Source: Methylococcaceae bacterium
GTDB lineage: Bacteria > Pseudomonadota > Gammaproteobacteria > Methylococcales > Methylomonadaceae
Direction of reading: 5' to 3'
Length of the DNA stretch: 9,068 nucleotides
Assembly (NCBI GenBank): GCA_947505055.1
Contig: CANNLO010000180.1
Span: 1 to 9,068 of the forward strand
In this document: positions 1 to 5,850 of the stretch, piece after piece
Numbering within the stretch: the first letter of the stretch is position 1
How the letters are laid out: every line of letters begins with the position of its first letter
Translations under genes and position numbers: made by a program
The notes under the pieces: model-generated
Told to the model about the DNA's origin: nothing
The model's input: only the letters and a program-made list of their open reading frames with translations
The model's database searches: none

Positions 1-47
1 TATTAAATATTGATTTCTACAATGTTAATTAAGCAGCGATCTGACTT

Positions 48-554
48 TCAATTTTGATTGTCATCAAGCGCAATGCAGTTAACGCAGATGCCGTGAATCT
101 CCAATGCTTTACTGTGTACTACAAAACCCGCTTGATCAAACTCTAAAGACAAGGCCTGCATAACTTCCGTTGCGGGACGCTCTTCGACTTCATTGCATTG
201 TTTGCAGATCAGCAGTAACTGTTCATGCTGGTGACCTGAACAGTTGCAACCAACAAAAGCATTAAGACTTTCTATGCGGTGAATCAACCCCTGCTCGATC
301 AAGAAATCAAGCGCTCGATAAATGGTTGCCGGCTTTGCTGCATCCATTACGGGCTTTATACGATCAAGTAATTCATAGGCTTTAACAGCTTTGTGGCTTT
401 CCCAAATGAGTTCAAGAACTTGATGCCTGATAGGTGTTAATTGCACTCCACGCACCACGCATAAATGCTCAGCGGTGGCAATTGCTACGCTGACACATTT
501 TTCGTGATTGTGTTCTGGGGGATGGTTATGATTTGTTTCGGCTGGGGTATACAT
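48..554 (-). CDS. zur: Zinc uptake regulator Zur (Fur family)
   Basis: Fur-family repressor that binds DNA when loaded with zinc and shuts off zinc-uptake genes. The 168-residue protein has an N-terminal winged helix (about 25-95) with the recognition-helix stretch PATIYRALDFLIEQGLIHRI typical of Zur rather than Fur, followed by a dimerisation/metal domain. All expected zinc ligands are visible. The structural site is C117-x-x-C120 with C157-x-x-C160. The regulatory site is H92, C103, H110 and E125, whose spacing matches the known E. coli Zur ligands as I recall them. The N-terminus carries a His-rich tail (H9, H11, H15, H17), a common but variable decoration in this family. The ATG start has no clear Shine-Dalgarno, so the exact start is less sure than the identity. 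It is transcribed alone here; no znuABC transporter gene is visible, though one could lie left of the window. Confidence 0.93.
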   Translation of the reverse strand: MYTPAETNHNHPPEHNHEKCVSVAIATAEHLCVVRGVQLTPIRHQVLELIWESHKAVKAYELLDRIKPVMDAAKPATIYRALDFLIEQGLIHRIESLNAFVGCNCSGHQHEQLLLICKQCNEVEERPATEVMQALSLEFDQAGFVVHSKALEIHGICVNCIALDDNQN

Positions 555-580
555 TGCAAATGATCGATTATTTGAAAGCT

Positions 581-597
581 AGTTATATTATTAAAGT
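581..597. promoter_or_regulatory. Possible degenerate Zur-box-like site upstream of zur
   Basis: About 30 bp upstream of the zur start lies GTTATATTATTAAAG. Its left half matches the GTTATA half-site of the gammaproteobacterial Zur box (GTTATA-N-TATAAC); the right half is imperfect. On the minus strand TATAAC here could double as a -10 element. This would fit autoregulation, but the sequence is AT-rich and the match may be chance. Confidence 0.22.
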
Positions 598-638
598 CAT
601 TGGGGATTGGCTATGTATAAGACTGACAGGCTAATTGA

Positions 639-670
639 AAGGGGAGTCTCATGACTTAAGATCACCCCTT
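639..670. repeat. Inverted repeat AAGGGG...CCCCTT
   Basis: Six-base perfect arms enclose a 20-base loop that itself contains AGTC-TCAT-GACT. It sits about 85 bp upstream of the zur start, so it could be in the promoter or 5' leader region. Function unknown; arms this short can occur by chance. Confidence 0.35.
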
Positions 671-766
671 AAATATTTCTCAGTCTGTGTAGGAATGTAA
701 ACAACTCGTCATCCCCCACGTGGATTGCTGAAATAACATTGATGTAATTTGTGTTGCTGACCTGTG

Positions 767-802
767 TGTAGGGGCGTCAGGGCCAATTAACTTCCCCCTA
801 CA
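767..802. repeat. Inverted repeat TGTAGGGG...CCCCTACA, possible dispersed-repeat remnant
   Basis: Eight-base perfect arms (767-774, 795-802) are separated by 20 bases. Termini of the type TGTAGGGGCG...CGCCCCTACA are common ends of short palindromic dispersed elements in many bacterial genomes. The left arm here continues as GGGGCG but the right does not mirror it, suggesting a decayed copy. That interpretation is inference. Confidence 0.4.
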
Positions 803-890
803 GATTTGGGACACTTTGCATGAAAATAGAAGATCCGTCTTACTTTTCTTTGCGCACATCGTAGCGGCTTTTTTTACCAGTCAGCAGTTT

Positions 891-2201
891 TCAAACCACT
901 CTAGCCCATAAATCATAGTCATCTGCTTCTTCCATTTCTACTTCGACAAAATCACCCACTTTCAGATGCGTTGCGCCATCGATAAAAACCTGGCCATCAA
1001 TTTCCGGGGCATCGGCTGTACTTCTTGCCACCGCGCCTTCTTCAACCACTTCATCGATCAATACTGTTTCAATGCGGCCTACACGATGTTGCAAACGGGC
1101 TGCGCTAATTTCCGCCTGATGCGCCATAAACCTTGCCAAACGTTCCTGTTTAAGTTCTTCAGGAATCGCGCCCGGCAAATCATTGGCGACTGCGCCTTTG
1201 ACTGGGGAATAGGCAAAACAGCCAACGCGATCCAATTGCGCTTCGCTCATAAAATCAAGCAACTCCTCAAATTCCTGCTCGGTTTCACCCGGAAAACCGA
1301 CTATAAAAGTACTGCGCAAGGTAATATCGGGACAGACTTCACGCCAGGCTTTGATACGTTCCAGATTATTTTCGCTGGCCGCCGGACGCTTCATCAATTT
1401 AAGAATGCGACTGTTGGCGTGTTGAAACGGTATGTCCAGATAAGGCAGTATTTTGCCCTCGGCCATTAACGGAATCACCTCATCGACATGCGGATACGGA
1501 TAAACATAATGCATTCTAATCCAGATACCCAAATCACCCAGCGCCTCGGCCAAATCATAAAAACGGGTTTTAACTGAGCGGCCTTTCCAATAGCGACTTT
1601 GGTACTTTAAATCCAGACCATAGGCGCTGGTGTCTTGCGAAACCACCAGCAATTCTTTAACACCGGCGTTGGCCAATCGCTGGGCTTCCAGCAACACCTC
1701 ATCCACCGGCCTGCTGACCAAATCGCCACGCATCGAGGGAATAATGCAAAACGTACAACGATGATTGCAGCCTTCGGAAATTTTAAGATAAGCATAATGA
1801 CGCGGCGTCAGTTTGATGCCTTGCGGCGGCACTAGGCTGGTAAAAGGATCATGCGGCGGCGGTAAATGTTCATGTACGGCGGCCACCACTTCTTCGAGAG
1901 CATGAGCGCCGGTGACTTTTAAAACTTGCGGATGACGCTCGCGGATTTCTGCTTCTCTGGAACCCAGACAGCCGGTAACGATGACTTTGCCATTTTGAGC
2001 CAGCGCCTCGCCGATGCTATCCAATGATTCTTCTACCGCTGAATCAATAAAACCACAGGTATTAACCACCACCAGATCAGCGTCTTGATAAGTAGGAGAA
2101 ATGGTGTAACCTTCAGAACGCAACTTGGTTAAAATCCGTTCACTATCGACCAGGGCTTTGGGGCAACCCAAACTAATAAAACCAATTTGTGGAGCAGTCA
2201 T
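891..2201 (-). CDS. rimO: Ribosomal protein S12 methylthiotransferase RimO
   Basis: Radical-SAM methylthiotransferase that adds a methylthio group to the beta-carbon of the conserved Asp (Asp88/89) of ribosomal protein S12. The 436-residue protein is full length for the family. The N-terminal UPF0004 domain opens with [16 protein letters not shown] and carries the three auxiliary-cluster cysteines C13, C49 and C78. The radical-SAM core has the CxxxCxxC cluster motif C145-NHR-C149-TF-C152 followed by IPSMRG, with QD-TSAYG and VGFPGET further on. The C-terminus (about 373-436) is a TRAM domain for substrate binding. The [11 protein letters not shown] and IPSMRG signatures favour RimO over the tRNA enzyme MiaB. 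The ATG start is preceded by only a weak GAG. The gene probably has its own promoter after the A/T-tract spacer, although the thermonuclease gene lies upstream on the same strand. Confidence 0.97.
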   Translation of the reverse strand: MTAPQIGFISLGCPKALVDSERILTKLRSEGYTISPTYQDADLVVVNTCGFIDSAVEESLDSIGEALAQNGKVIVTGCLGSREAEIRERHPQVLKVTGAHALEEVVAAVHEHLPPPHDPFTSLVPPQGIKLTPRHYAYLKISEGCNHRCTFCIIPSMRGDLVSRPVDEVLLEAQRLANAGVKELLVVSQDTSAYGLDLKYQSRYWKGRSVKTRFYDLAEALGDLGIWIRMHYVYPYPHVDEVIPLMAEGKILPYLDIPFQHANSRILKLMKRPAASENNLERIKAWREVCPDITLRSTFIVGFPGETEQEFEELLDFMSEAQLDRVGCFAYSPVKGAVANDLPGAIPEELKQERLARFMAHQAEISAARLQHRVGRIETVLIDEVVEEGAVARSTADAPEIDGQVFIDGATHLKVGDFVEVEMEEADDYDLWARVV

Positions 2202-2232
2202 TTAAATCTCGGTTATAGGTAAATGACGTTAG

Positions 2233-2238
2233 TTTATA
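2233..2238 (-). promoter_or_regulatory. Candidate -10 element for rimO
   Basis: On the minus strand TATAAA lies 32 bp upstream of the rimO ATG. No good -35 is visible at 17 bp; the position falls next to the A/T tracts at 2256-2284, which could act as an UP-like element. Weak, sequence-only call. Confidence 0.25.
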
Positions 2239-2260
2239 GGAGTGACTGCCCAAATAAAAA

Positions 2261-2284
2261 TTTAAAAAAAAATTTAAAAAAAAA
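2261..2284. repeat. Tandem 12-bp A/T-tract repeat
   Basis: The unit TTTAAAAAAAAA occurs twice in exact tandem (2261-2272, 2273-2284), with a partial copy before it. On the minus strand it reads T9-AAA-T9-AAA-T5, lying between the thermonuclease stop and the rimO start. Such tracts bend DNA and can slip in length. It may act as a U-rich 3' end for the thermonuclease mRNA, or as an UP-like element for rimO. No stem of note precedes it on the minus strand. Confidence 0.7.
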
Positions 2285-2344
2285 TCACCACCTATATATA
2301 AAGAAATCAGCCATCGTGTTTATCTAGTCTTCTTGGTAAATAAT

Positions 2345-3157
2345 TCAGGATTTTTCTTTAATCGCACTTGGATGACGAATTAACATCGACAAATGACCTC
2401 TGTTCTTATTAATCCAACCGCGCACTTCAAGGGTTTTCCCCATATAACTATTTACATCCGGGAATAAACCCAGCCATTCGCTTTCGATCCTCGCCTCAAA
2501 CAAATCAGAAAACCCCAGATAAACCCACTTACGGGTGCGGCGAATATTAGTCACTTTGCCAAGCACTCGCGTCCACCCCGGATGTCTAGCTTCAGTTAGA
2601 CTGCTTACAGGAATGGGCGCATACTCAGGACGCCCCCAAATACCCAGCTTTGCCTGCTCAGCCTGATTCTCAGCTTTAAGCAATTCATCAACATACAGCA
2701 GGTTAAGCGGATAAATACTGACCGATGCCAGACCCGCCGCCACCAGTTGCAGATTAAGATGCTGTTTTTTTTCTGTAAATAAATGTGCCAGCGTTCTGTC
2801 ATATTTATCGGTTTTTTCCTCGCTCATTTCCAACCAGACTCTGGAGTCCTTTAATTGTTCGATTAACCAGCGCTTAGCCTCCTCACCACCGGCTTCCGAC
2901 GGTTTATCACGATGCTGAATTTCGGGGGCATTGATACCCAAGAGTCTGATTTTTCGGTCATCTTCCAGCTCCACAGTATCGCCATCGTAAACGGTCTTAA
3001 CCCTGAATAAATCATAACCCGGTTTAATATCGACTATTTTGGCGTCAGCAACCGGGCGGTCAGTAAAGTGCTTGCTACCAGCGGCATCCTGCCATTCGTA
3101 AACTTCGGCGTTAACCCAATAGGGCAAACATAATAATAAAATTAATATAAATCTCAT
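2345..3157 (-). CDS. Secreted thermonuclease-family protein with DUF4124 N-terminus
   Basis: Exported staphylococcal-nuclease-like protein expected to cut DNA/RNA in the periplasm or outside the cell. I place the start at the internal ATG (3155-3157) because the protein then opens with a signal peptide, MRFILILLLCLPYWVNA; the frame runs open to 3223 but that adds 22 residues ahead of the signal. From this start it has 270 residues. DUF4124 spans about 18-45 (VYEWQDAAGSKHFTDRP). The SNase domain spans about 50-178, with DGDT (D58-T61), R71, E79 in GINAPE and R121 in KYDR. These correspond to Asp21, Arg35, Glu43 and Arg87 of staphylococcal nuclease; Asp40 is Asn76 here. Residues about 195-262 form a further OB-like C-terminal region (GKVTNIR, GKTLEVRGWINK) not in the classical nuclease. 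AGGA lies just before the start with short spacing. Confidence 0.88.
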   Translation of the reverse strand: MRFILILLLCLPYWVNAEVYEWQDAAGSKHFTDRPVADAKIVDIKPGYDLFRVKTVYDGDTVELEDDRKIRLLGINAPEIQHRDKPSEAGGEEAKRWLIEQLKDSRVWLEMSEEKTDKYDRTLAHLFTEKKQHLNLQLVAAGLASVSIYPLNLLYVDELLKAENQAEQAKLGIWGRPEYAPIPVSSLTEARHPGWTRVLGKVTNIRRTRKWVYLGFSDLFEARIESEWLGLFPDVNSYMGKTLEVRGWINKNRGHLSMLIRHPSAIKEKS

Positions 3158-3308
3158 GATCCTGTCCGGGTAAAACAAAAGGCTATCAATTTGAAACGGA
3201 ATGAAGTTACGGGCTAAAAACATCTGGTCATGCCCGCGCCGTAAATGATGAACGTATGTATTTTATAAGACCTTTAGTTTATGCTTGAGGTTAATTTGGT
3301 TTTTAATG

Positions 3309-3334
3309 TGCCAGACGCTTCGTTTAAACTGGCA
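3309..3334. repeat. Inverted repeat TGCCAG-N14-CTGGCA
   Basis: Perfect 6-bp arms are separated by 14 bp, and TTTAAA abuts the right arm. It sits 73 bp upstream of the PRMT-like start codon and just upstream of the candidate -35, a position where an operator could act. Function is unknown and the arms are short. Confidence 0.35.
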
Positions 3335-3396
3335 ATCAAATAATTGTTGCTTGCATAAATCATTGCAAACCATTAAATTTATTTACTTTTTACCTT

Positions 3397-3401
3397 AAGG
3401 A
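3397..3401 (+). promoter_or_regulatory. Ribosome binding site that sets the GTG start of the PRMT-like gene
   Basis: AAGGA lies 5 bases upstream of the GTG at 3407. A second GTG at 3405 is out of frame, and the first in-frame ATG encodes Met33 inside a conserved motif. The Shine-Dalgarno therefore supports GTG 3407. Confidence 0.6.
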
Positions 3402-3406
3402 TAAGT

Positions 3407-4312
3407 GTGTCACCTCTCAATAAAATCAACAGAACTCCCACCCCGCCAACCGAAGAAGACTGCTATCTAGGGCAATTCATCCCTTTGCAATACCATCATC
3501 ACATGTTGATGGATGACTACCGAATGAATTCTTTCAAAGCGGCCATAGACGAAGCGGTCTTTCCTGGTGCCAAAGTGCTTGATTTAGGTGGCGGCACTGG
3601 CGTTTTGTCCTGGTTTGCGGCAGCCAAAGCTGACAAAGTCTGGTGCGTAGAACTTAACCCTGATTTGATCAGAGAAGCCAGTCGTCTCTTAAAAATGAAT
3701 CCCGGTGGCGAAAAAATTGAACTTGTTCATGCCGATGCCTTCAAGTATTTGCCACCCGAACCGGTAGACGTCGTTATTTGCGAAATGCTCCATCCCGCCA
3801 TGTTGTGTGAAAAACAAATTAACGTTATTAAAAGTTTTAAAGAACGCTATTTAAAACGTTTCGGTGGAGATTTGCCACGCTTTATCCCGGAAGCGGTCCT
3901 TATGGCGGTGCAACCCTTGCAACAAAATCATCGGTTTACGGGCTTTCATGCGCCAATTATACAGTTTCAACTACCAGGAGGAATCCATGAGGGGACACTT
4001 GACCTGGCTCCTCCTCAGCTATACAGCAGTATTGACTATACTCAAACAATATACGAAGAATTATGCTGGGAAGGCGTGTTTAACTTGGAGCAAGCCGGTC
4101 AGGTTAACGCCTTGCGCTTTATAACGAAGAATATCTTGTCTATTTCGAGTAAAGATAATTCGGTTATCGAATGGCAAAATCATTATCTGGTCTTGCCACT
4201 TACCGAACCACTGGAGGCATCAGTGGGTAATTTGCTATCTATCAATTTTAACTACCATGCCGGTGGTTCTCTAGCTCATTTACAAAGCACTATATCTGCA
4301 GCTTTAAAATAG
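3407..4312 (+). CDS. Protein arginine methyltransferase-like SAM-dependent methyltransferase
   Basis: Class I SAM methyltransferase of 301 residues whose closest recognisable relatives are the PRMTs. In order: H30-x-x-M33-L34-x-D36-x-x-R39, the same pattern as the PRMT N-terminal helix (HEEMLKDEVR in PRMT1); motif I VLDLGGGTG (57-65); the ribose-binding acidic residue E82 in CVELNP; motif II DVVICEML, in which E126 and E135 are nine residues apart, the spacing of the two catalytic glutamates of the PRMT double-E loop; then GGDLPRFIPEAVLMAVQPL (153-171), matching PRMT motif III. A C-terminal beta-rich part follows, where W256 sits in IEWQNHYLVLPL, roughly the place of the THW loop but with Glu instead of His. 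PRMT-like proteins are uncommon in bacteria, so Arg methylation of a protein is plausible, but small-molecule or peptide substrates are possible. The GTG start is supported by AAGGA. No partner enzyme is adjacent; a short ORF follows 193 bp downstream. Confidence 0.8.
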   Translation: MSPLNKINRTPTPPTEEDCYLGQFIPLQYHHHMLMDDYRMNSFKAAIDEAVFPGAKVLDLGGGTGVLSWFAAAKADKVWCVELNPDLIREASRLLKMNPGGEKIELVHADAFKYLPPEPVDVVICEMLHPAMLCEKQINVIKSFKERYLKRFGGDLPRFIPEAVLMAVQPLQQNHRFTGFHAPIIQFQLPGGIHEGTLDLAPPQLYSSIDYTQTIYEELCWEGVFNLEQAGQVNALRFITKNILSISSKDNSVIEWQNHYLVLPLTEPLEASVGNLLSINFNYHAGGSLAHLQSTISAALK

Positions 4313-4494
4313 AATTTATATACCGAAACCTATAAAAAATATCTATCAAAATTGCTATTTTATACGTTAATTATGTTCTGGCAGAAAATGAGGTATTAAT
4401 AGACTATATAACCGTAATTAAAAATATAACAATATTTACTGACAATAATAAAAAACCAAGAATCCATATTCCGGACTACTTAAGATTTTAATCT

Positions 4495-4501
4495 GAGGAG
4501 G
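4495..4501 (+). promoter_or_regulatory. Very strong Shine-Dalgarno before a 31-codon ORF
   Basis: GAGGAGG ends four bases before the ATG at 4506. It is by far the best ribosome binding site in the window, most of whose genes have weak ones, and it is the main reason to take the following short ORF seriously. Confidence 0.65.
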
Positions 4502-4505
4502 ATAG

Positions 4506-4601
4506 ATGAATTTACCTTTTGTACCCCCATCTGACATTCAGATTCCACAGGTTCGCGTGGCCAAAACAAGACCAGTCAGTTTTGTTACCTATCCTGCTTA
4601 A
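4506..4601 (+). CDS. Candidate 31-residue small protein or peptide precursor
   Basis: ATG to TAA, 31 codons, beginning MNLPFVPPSDIQ and ending SFVTYPA. It is rich in Pro (6) and Val (5), with no Cys, no membrane segment and no double-glycine leader. Two Arg (17 and 22) and one Lys (20) cluster in QVRVAKTRP. I do not recognise the family. Support comes from the GAGGAGG ribosome binding site four bases upstream and from its isolated position, 193 bp after the PRMT-like gene and 290 bp before the YcgR-like gene on the same strand. The spacing suggests its own promoter or a long shared transcript; no clear promoter is visible. It could be a substrate of the upstream methyltransferase, an independent small protein, or the tail of a decayed gene. 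The function is unknown and translation is unproven. Confidence 0.5.
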   Translation: MNLPFVPPSDIQIPQVRVAKTRPVSFVTYPA

Positions 4602-4891
4602 GATTATGTTTTTAATAATAAAAACACCTCTACATCGACCTTATCGCCAAGTAAAAATCTGAATTGAATAACAACCTGCTGAATATCTGCTAAAGTATTC
4701 ATAATGTATAACTGTGATTGCAAAAATTAACCTCACTATCACGTAAATTCTTAATGGCTATAGGACATAATTGAGCTTATACTTTTTATGATCAATCATT
4801 TAAGTTATCTCGAAATAGCGTCGAACATTTTTTACGATAATTTAAGTTAATTATATTTTCGATAACAATCTAGATAATCCATTAATGAACA
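4602..4891. other. AT-rich upstream region of the YcgR-like gene
   Basis: No supported gene. It holds two copies of ATTTAAGTTA (4798-4807, 4840-4849) 42 bp apart, about four helical turns, and two CGATAA hexamers (4835-4840, 4860-4865). CGATAA resembles the 3' part of the flagellar sigma-28 -10 (GCCGATAA), but no matching -35 is found at the right distance. Confidence 0.4.
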
Positions 4892-5671
4892 ATGAGCGAC
4901 ATATCTTCTTTCACAATTCACCACCAAAGACAAATTGTCAGCAACCTACTGTTATTATTAAAAAACAAATGCCTTATAAGCGCCCGTTTCGGAGAAAACA
5001 ATGACTCCTATCTTACAACATTACTGGGTATCAACGAAGAAAACAATACAATATTTTTAGATTATGGGCCCAAAGATTATATAAACAAACAGATAGTTAA
5101 TGCTAAAAAAGTGTATTTTGAAACTGAATATAAAGGCATCAAAGTTACATTCATCGGCTCTGAATTAAAAGAAATCAATTATGAAGGTGACCTGTTATTC
5201 AGCATGTCCATTCCCAAGACACTTTTTTGGATGGAACGCAGAGAATATTTCAGAGTTAAAATACCCATTTCAAAACCGAGTTATTGTCAATTTTTACTAA
5301 AAGACCGAGAGCCAATTAACATTAAATTACATGATCTCAGCCTTACCGGCTTTTCAATAATGGATCAGTGCGACGATTTTTTAAAACAAATAGATTCAGG
5401 TTCAACTTTTGACCAATGCAAGCTCATACTGTTTCAGACTGGGGAACATGCTGTATCTTTCAGGGTACTTTATAGCCGAATCATAAACCCTGAAAAGTTA
5501 CAAAAAATGCAAAAAAATGGATGTAAATTTATTTCTATAACACGCTCAGTCGATAACGCCATCCAAAGTTATATGCAACGCATTCAAAGGGAAGATTTAC
5601 AAGATGGGAGCATTACCCCTGAAAGAATTCTAGTTCACAAAAAAATAATCATATATCTTAACGATCGATAA
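4892..5671 (+). CDS. YcgR-like PilZ-domain c-di-GMP receptor
   Basis: Cytoplasmic c-di-GMP-binding protein; YcgR relatives slow flagellar rotation when c-di-GMP is high. The 259-residue protein has the usual two-domain layout. An N-terminal YcgR (PilZN) domain spans about 10-110, ending in the family-typical FSMSIPKTLFWMERREYFR transition. A PilZ domain spans about 115-232. Both c-di-GMP signatures are present: RxxxR as R117-EYF-R121 at the domain junction, and D148-x-S150-x-x-G153 in DLSLTG. Length is close to E. coli YcgR. The C-terminal 25 residues lie beyond the PilZ domain. The ATG at 4892 has no good Shine-Dalgarno; a nearby ATG at 4885 is out of frame. No flagellar or cyclase genes are next to it, so the motility role is inferred from the family only, and it could instead control another surface process. 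Confidence 0.88.
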   Translation: MSDISSFTIHHQRQIVSNLLLLLKNKCLISARFGENNDSYLTTLLGINEENNTIFLDYGPKDYINKQIVNAKKVYFETEYKGIKVTFIGSELKEINYEGDLLFSMSIPKTLFWMERREYFRVKIPISKPSYCQFLLKDREPINIKLHDLSLTGFSIMDQCDDFLKQIDSGSTFDQCKLILFQTGEHAVSFRVLYSRIINPEKLQKMQKNGCKFISITRSVDNAIQSYMQRIQREDLQDGSITPERILVHKKIIIYLNDR

Positions 5672-5743
5672 ATGTCATTACGCGAAATTCATCGAGTTTG
5701 TATTTAAATTAAAAAACTCTTTTAAATATACTCTTTAAGATAT

Positions 5744-5781
5744 GTAACAGACATCTTCGATTAATCAAGGTTATCTGTTAC
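5744..5781 (+). terminator. 38-bp imperfect palindrome followed by a T-run, probable terminator of the YcgR-like gene
   Basis: The left arm GTAACAGACATCTTCGAT (5744-5761) and right arm ATCAAGGTTATCTGTTAC (5764-5781) match at 14 of 18 positions, with the outer eight perfect and a 2-bp centre. TTTTTATTT follows four bases later. It lies 72 bp past the YcgR-like stop and 69 bp before the end of the convergent M41-like gene, a natural place for termination. The stem is AT-rich and broken, so it may instead be a protein-binding palindrome. Confidence 0.5.
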
Positions 5782-5850
5782 AGGATTTTTATTTAACAAA
5801 AAATCTGTTTTAAAATGAATGTCAGAACCATAGAACCCTAGTGCTATTTT

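Larger units (their letters stand above)
555..890. other. 336-bp non-coding stretch between rimO and zur with two inverted repeats
   Basis: No convincing gene is visible on either strand. The stretch lies upstream of zur and downstream of rimO, so it should hold the zur promoter and the rimO transcript end. Two inverted repeats are present. One has AAGGGG/CCCCTT arms (639-644 and 665-670), with a smaller AGTC/GACT pair inside. The other has TGTAGGGG/CCCCTACA arms (767-774 and 795-802). Neither is followed by a clear T-run in the rimO direction, so neither is a textbook terminator. Confidence 0.5.
3158..3406. other. Divergent intergenic region between thermonuclease and PRMT-like genes
   Basis: It should carry promoters for both flanking genes, which point away from each other. 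A TGCCAG/CTGGCA inverted repeat lies at 3309-3334. A weak candidate plus-strand promoter is TTGCAT (3351-3356), 17 bp, then TAAATT (3374-3379). No gene is seen. Confidence 0.4.

Noticed and set aside
680..859. A 59-codon minus-strand ORF in the gap between rimO and zur
   Set aside because: No Shine-Dalgarno before its ATG, an unstructured composition with no recognisable motif, and it runs across the TGTAGGGG inverted repeat; most likely a chance open frame.
838..890. T7 run near the rimO stop as an intrinsic terminator
   Set aside because: The T-run is on the plus strand whereas rimO is on the minus strand, and no good stem precedes it.
966..1469. 167-codon plus-strand ORF within rimO
   Set aside because: It lies wholly antisense to a confidently identified rimO and its translation shows no domain; it is a shadow frame.
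3158..3223. N-terminal extension of the thermonuclease to the upstream ATG at 3223
   Set aside because: It would bury the clear signal peptide MRFILILLLCLPYWVNA 22 residues inside the protein; the internal ATG at 3157 is a better start.
4606..4662. An 18-codon ORF immediately after the small peptide ORF
   Set aside because: No ribosome binding site of its own and too short to judge; nothing beyond proximity supports it.
4835..4865. CGATAA hexamers as sigma-28 (FliA) promoter -10 elements for the YcgR-like gene
   Set aside because: Only the 3' part of GCCGATAA matches and no TAAAG-like -35 lies at the required distance; AT-rich DNA gives such hexamers by chance.
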